Source: Gammaproteobacteria bacterium (GTDB lineage Bacteria > Pseudomonadota > Gammaproteobacteria > DSM-19610). Taken from it: 7,836 nucleotides of DNA. Below, piece by piece: positions 6,470-7,836 of this stretch. Under the pieces are notes generated by a model. The model was not told the DNA's origin and did no database searches. It worked only from the letters and a program-made list of their open reading frames with translations. Both the position numbers and the translations under genes were made by a program. The stretch spans positions 1 to 7,836 of the forward strand of contig JAUXDG010000120.1 in the NCBI GenBank assembly GCA_030618475.1, in the 5' to 3' direction. How positions within the stretch are numbered: position 1 is the stretch's first letter; each line of letters begins with the position of its first letter.

Positions 6470-7039
6470 TTATCTGTTTCCGCGGCCCTTATGTCGGCTA
6501 ACGGCAAGTTGCCGGTCTGAACGCTGTGTCTGTGCCAGCATATCCACCACCAGGCCGCGAACCTTGTTGAGTTCGAGTTTACCGGTTTTCTGGTGAATGA
6601 CGCGGCCGTCTGGCGCAATCAGAAAAGACGAGGGTGTGAGGCTGACATTGCCAAAAGCTTTTGCGACATCACCCTGTATATCCAGTGCGATGGGGTAAGG
6701 GATCTGTTTGGCATGGCTGAGCGCTATGACCCGATTGGGGGGGTCGTAAGCCATGGCAATTCCAATTACTTCAAAACCGCGTGGTGCCAGTTCCTCATAT
6801 AGCTCGATCAAATGGGGTATTTCCTCCAGGCAGCCCGCACAGGTGGTTGCCCAGAAGTTGACCAGTACCGGGCCGCCCTGCAGGTTGGGGATGCTCAGTT
6901 CCTTACCTTGCAGAGTGGTCAGGGTAATATCGGGTGCCTGTGTCAGGTGATCTGCAGTCAGCCACAATAAACCGAGGCCAAAGATCAGCGACAGGGCGAG
7001 TGCGGCAAACAGGGAGTGTTTCAGTTTCATAATTGCCAA
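6470..7039 (-). CDS. TlpA-type membrane-anchored thiol-disulfide oxidoreductase
   Basis: A 189-residue thioredoxin-fold protein held in the inner membrane by a hydrophobic helix (about 8-28, after K5 and K7) with the catalytic domain in the periplasm. The redox motif is C67-A-G-C70 within NFWATTCAGCLEEIP, and the cis-proline is P136 in SLTPSSFLI. The inserted segment between them (about 95-130, including AMAYDPPNRV) is typical of the AhpC/TlpA/ResA branch. The expected job is reducing or shuffling periplasmic disulfides, for example during cytochrome c maturation; the partner is unknown. T66 replaces the more usual tryptophan of WCxxC. The start is TTG at 7039 or ATG at 7030: AGGAAA (7054-7049) lies 9 nt before the TTG but 18 nt before the ATG, favouring the TTG. 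It is divergent from argC. The basic tail RHKGRGNR may have been altered where the downstream gene decayed. Confidence 0.88.
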   Translation of the reverse strand: MAIMKLKHSLFAALALSLIFGLGLLWLTADHLTQAPDITLTTLQGKELSIPNLQGGPVLVNFWATTCAGCLEEIPHLIELYEELAPRGFEVIGIAMAYDPPNRVIALSHAKQIPYPIALDIQGDVAKAFGNVSLTPSSFLIAPDGRVIHQKTGKLELNKVRGLVVDMLAQTQRSDRQLAVSRHKGRGNR

Positions 7040-7048
7040 ATGATAACG

Positions 7049-7054
7049 TTTCCT
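7049..7054 (-). promoter_or_regulatory. Shine-Dalgarno that favours the TTG start of the TlpA-type gene
   Basis: AGGAAA on the minus strand lies 9 nt upstream of TTG (7039-7037) and 18 nt upstream of the ATG at 7030. The TTG reading adds only three residues (M-A-I) before the ATG-encoded methionine, so the product is nearly the same. Confidence 0.5.
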
Positions 7055-7139
7055 GTTTGGCTGCCGTTTTCATTGTGTTAACAGGGCTTAGTGGGGAGAA
7101 TACAGCATTTCAGTGGGTGAGGCGGAGCGAGCACAGCTT

Positions 7140-7718
7140 ATGATGAAAATCGGCATCGTCGGCGGAACAGGTTACACCGGGGTCGAGCTGTTGCGGCTAC
7201 TGGCCCTGCATCCGAAAGTACAGATCGACGTGATTACGTCGCGTGGTGAGGCGGGGACCAGGGTTGCTGATCTTTTTCCTAACCTGCGCGGTTATATCGA
7301 TGTTGAGTTCAGTGAGCCGGATCAGTCTGTGCTGGCTGATTGTGATCTGGTGTTTTTTGCGACACCGAATGGCATTGCCATGGGTATGGCTGAACAGCTG
7401 CTCGGTCGAGGTGTACGTATTATCGATCTGGCGGCGGATTTCAGATTGAAGCAAGCTGCGGTGTGGCAGCAATGGTACGGTATCGATCATGTCTGTCCGG
7501 AGCTCTTGAAAGAAGCCGTTTACGGCTTGCCCGAAGTCAATCGTTCGCAGATTTCCAAGGCGCGCCTGGTGGCGAATCCGGGCTGTTACCCCACTGCCGT
7601 GCAGCTGGGTTTTCTTCCACTGCTGGAAGCAGGCTGCGTCGATCATTCCGTGTTGATCGCAGACTGCAAGTCGGGCGTCAGTGGTGCCGGGCGCAAGGCC
7701 AGTTTCCGAGGTCGATGA
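7140..7718 (+). CDS. argC: N-acetyl-gamma-glutamyl-phosphate reductase ArgC, N-terminal part only
   Basis: ArgC makes N-acetylglutamate semialdehyde from N-acetylglutamyl phosphate with NADPH, the third step of arginine synthesis. Numbered from the ATG at 7140, the nucleotide-binding loop GIVGGTGYTG is at residues 5-14, followed by VFFATPNG, LAADFRL and the catalytic cysteine C149 in NPGCYPTA. The reading then matches the family up to SGVSGAGRKAS (188), diverges at about 7703, adds five foreign residues and stops at 7716-7718. A normal ArgC has about 340 residues and carries the catalytic histidine further on, so this copy as it stands would be inactive. Family alignment supports the start at 7140 (or the adjacent ATG at 7143): GAG lies 8 nt upstream. 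The GTG at 7113 would add nine residues unlike known ArgC starts. The break is discussed as a junction. Confidence 0.9.
   Translation: MMKIGIVGGTGYTGVELLRLLALHPKVQIDVITSRGEAGTRVADLFPNLRGYIDVEFSEPDQSVLADCDLVFFATPNGIAMGMAEQLLGRGVRIIDLAADFRLKQAAVWQQWYGIDHVCPELLKEAVYGLPEVNRSQISKARLVANPGCYPTAVQLGFLPLLEAGCVDHSVLIADCKSGVSGAGRKASFRGR
7700..7705. other. Junction: argC ends, unrelated inverted gene start begins
   Basis: To the left, the plus strand codes ArgC through GAGRKAS. To the right, the minus strand codes the beginning of an exported protein reading towards argC. No insertion-sequence end or target duplication is visible. Only about 130 bases remain to the window end, roughly one short read, so a misjoined contig end is a serious possibility; a real inversion or deletion breakpoint is the other. 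Confidence 0.65.
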
Positions 7719-7815
7719 TGTGGTCTTCGTCCTTGGGTGCGCCTGCAAATGCCGGGGCCATGGCGAGAGCTGTCAATACTGACAGGATGAATCGGGATTT
7801 CCGTCGGGTAGACAT
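7702..7815 (-). CDS. 5' fragment of an unrecognised exported protein
   Basis: On the minus strand an ATG at 7815 follows AAGGAG (7832-7827, 11 nt upstream) and AAAGG (7825-7821, 5 nt upstream). It encodes about 38 residues before the junction. The first 24 form a clear Sec signal peptide: basic RRKSR at 4-8, a hydrophobic core to about residue 22, and cleavage after AFA (22-24). The mature part begins GAPKDEDHIIDLGN and is too short to place in a family. Beyond the junction this frame runs into antisense argC sequence and stops at 7680-7678, so the open frame as it stands is 45 codons. I do not know what the intact protein is. Confidence 0.55.
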
Positions 7816-7836
7816 AAATACCTTTGCTCCTTAATG

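Noticed and set aside
6268..6618. 116-codon minus-strand frame starting inside the TlpA-type gene, read as one intact gene
   Set aside because: Its first half overlaps tlpA coding sequence out of frame and has no membrane-protein pattern; only the part after about 6466 looks meaningful, and that needs a frameshift to continue.
7113..7139. Upstream GTG start for argC adding nine residues
   Set aside because: The added residues are unlike ArgC N-termini, which begin one or two residues before the GIVGG loop; the ATG at 7140 has a better-spaced GAG.
1..7836. CRISPR arrays, tRNA or rRNA genes, insertion-sequence ends, toxin-antitoxin pairs, riboswitches
   Set aside because: Looked for on both strands; no repeated spacers, cloverleaf, terminal inverted repeats or transposase reading frames were seen.

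Overview
The window looks like chromosomal DNA of a gammaproteobacterium outside the Enterobacteriaceae. The divergent arrangement HAD phosphatase / rppH / ptsP is the one I know from Pseudomonas and relatives, base composition is moderate (mid-50s % G+C by eye), and all proteins are of Gram-negative type. I see no transposase, integrase, tRNA, rRNA or CRISPR array. The length and the odd right end suggest a short contig, possibly metagenomic; I cannot name a genus.

Layout. (1) 17-670 (-) is a HAD-IB phosphatase. It is divergent from rppH (819-1322, +, RNA pyrophosphohydrolase) and ptsP (1368-3632, +, enzyme I-Ntr), which form a likely two-gene unit. rppH starts at GTG and ptsP at TTG. (2) Convergent to ptsP, with only 2 nt between stop codons, lies a three-gene minus-strand operon: an outer-membrane porin with an N-terminal coiled coil (6156-4954), a small exported protein with a covalent-FMN attachment motif (4910-4377), and a two-helix PepSY-associated membrane protein (4396-3635) overlapping it by 20 bp. 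The operon has a good promoter (TATAAT, 17 bp spacing) whose -35 is covered by a 19-bp Fur-box-like palindrome. (3) 6237-6466 (-), otherwise empty, holds what looks like a frameshifted and truncated remnant of a DUF2069-type membrane protein, followed by a TlpA-type thiol-disulfide protein gene (7039-6470, -). (4) argC (from 7140, +) is intact through its catalytic cysteine, then breaks at about 7700-7705. The last ~130 bases hold, on the other strand, the start (SD, ATG, signal peptide) of an unrelated exported protein. This is a rearrangement or, at least as likely, an assembly misjoin.

How the genes fit. HAD, rppH, ptsP, tlpA and argC are ordinary housekeeping functions: RNA 5'-end processing, nitrogen phosphotransfer, periplasmic thiol redox and arginine synthesis. 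The candidate system is the porin / flavoprotein / PepSY operon. I infer an envelope redox module in which electrons cross the inner membrane through the PepSY protein to a covalently flavinylated periplasmic protein, with a dedicated porin for substrate entry, possibly repressed by Fur and serving iron or siderophore reduction. That function is inference; gene order, motifs and promoter are seen directly.
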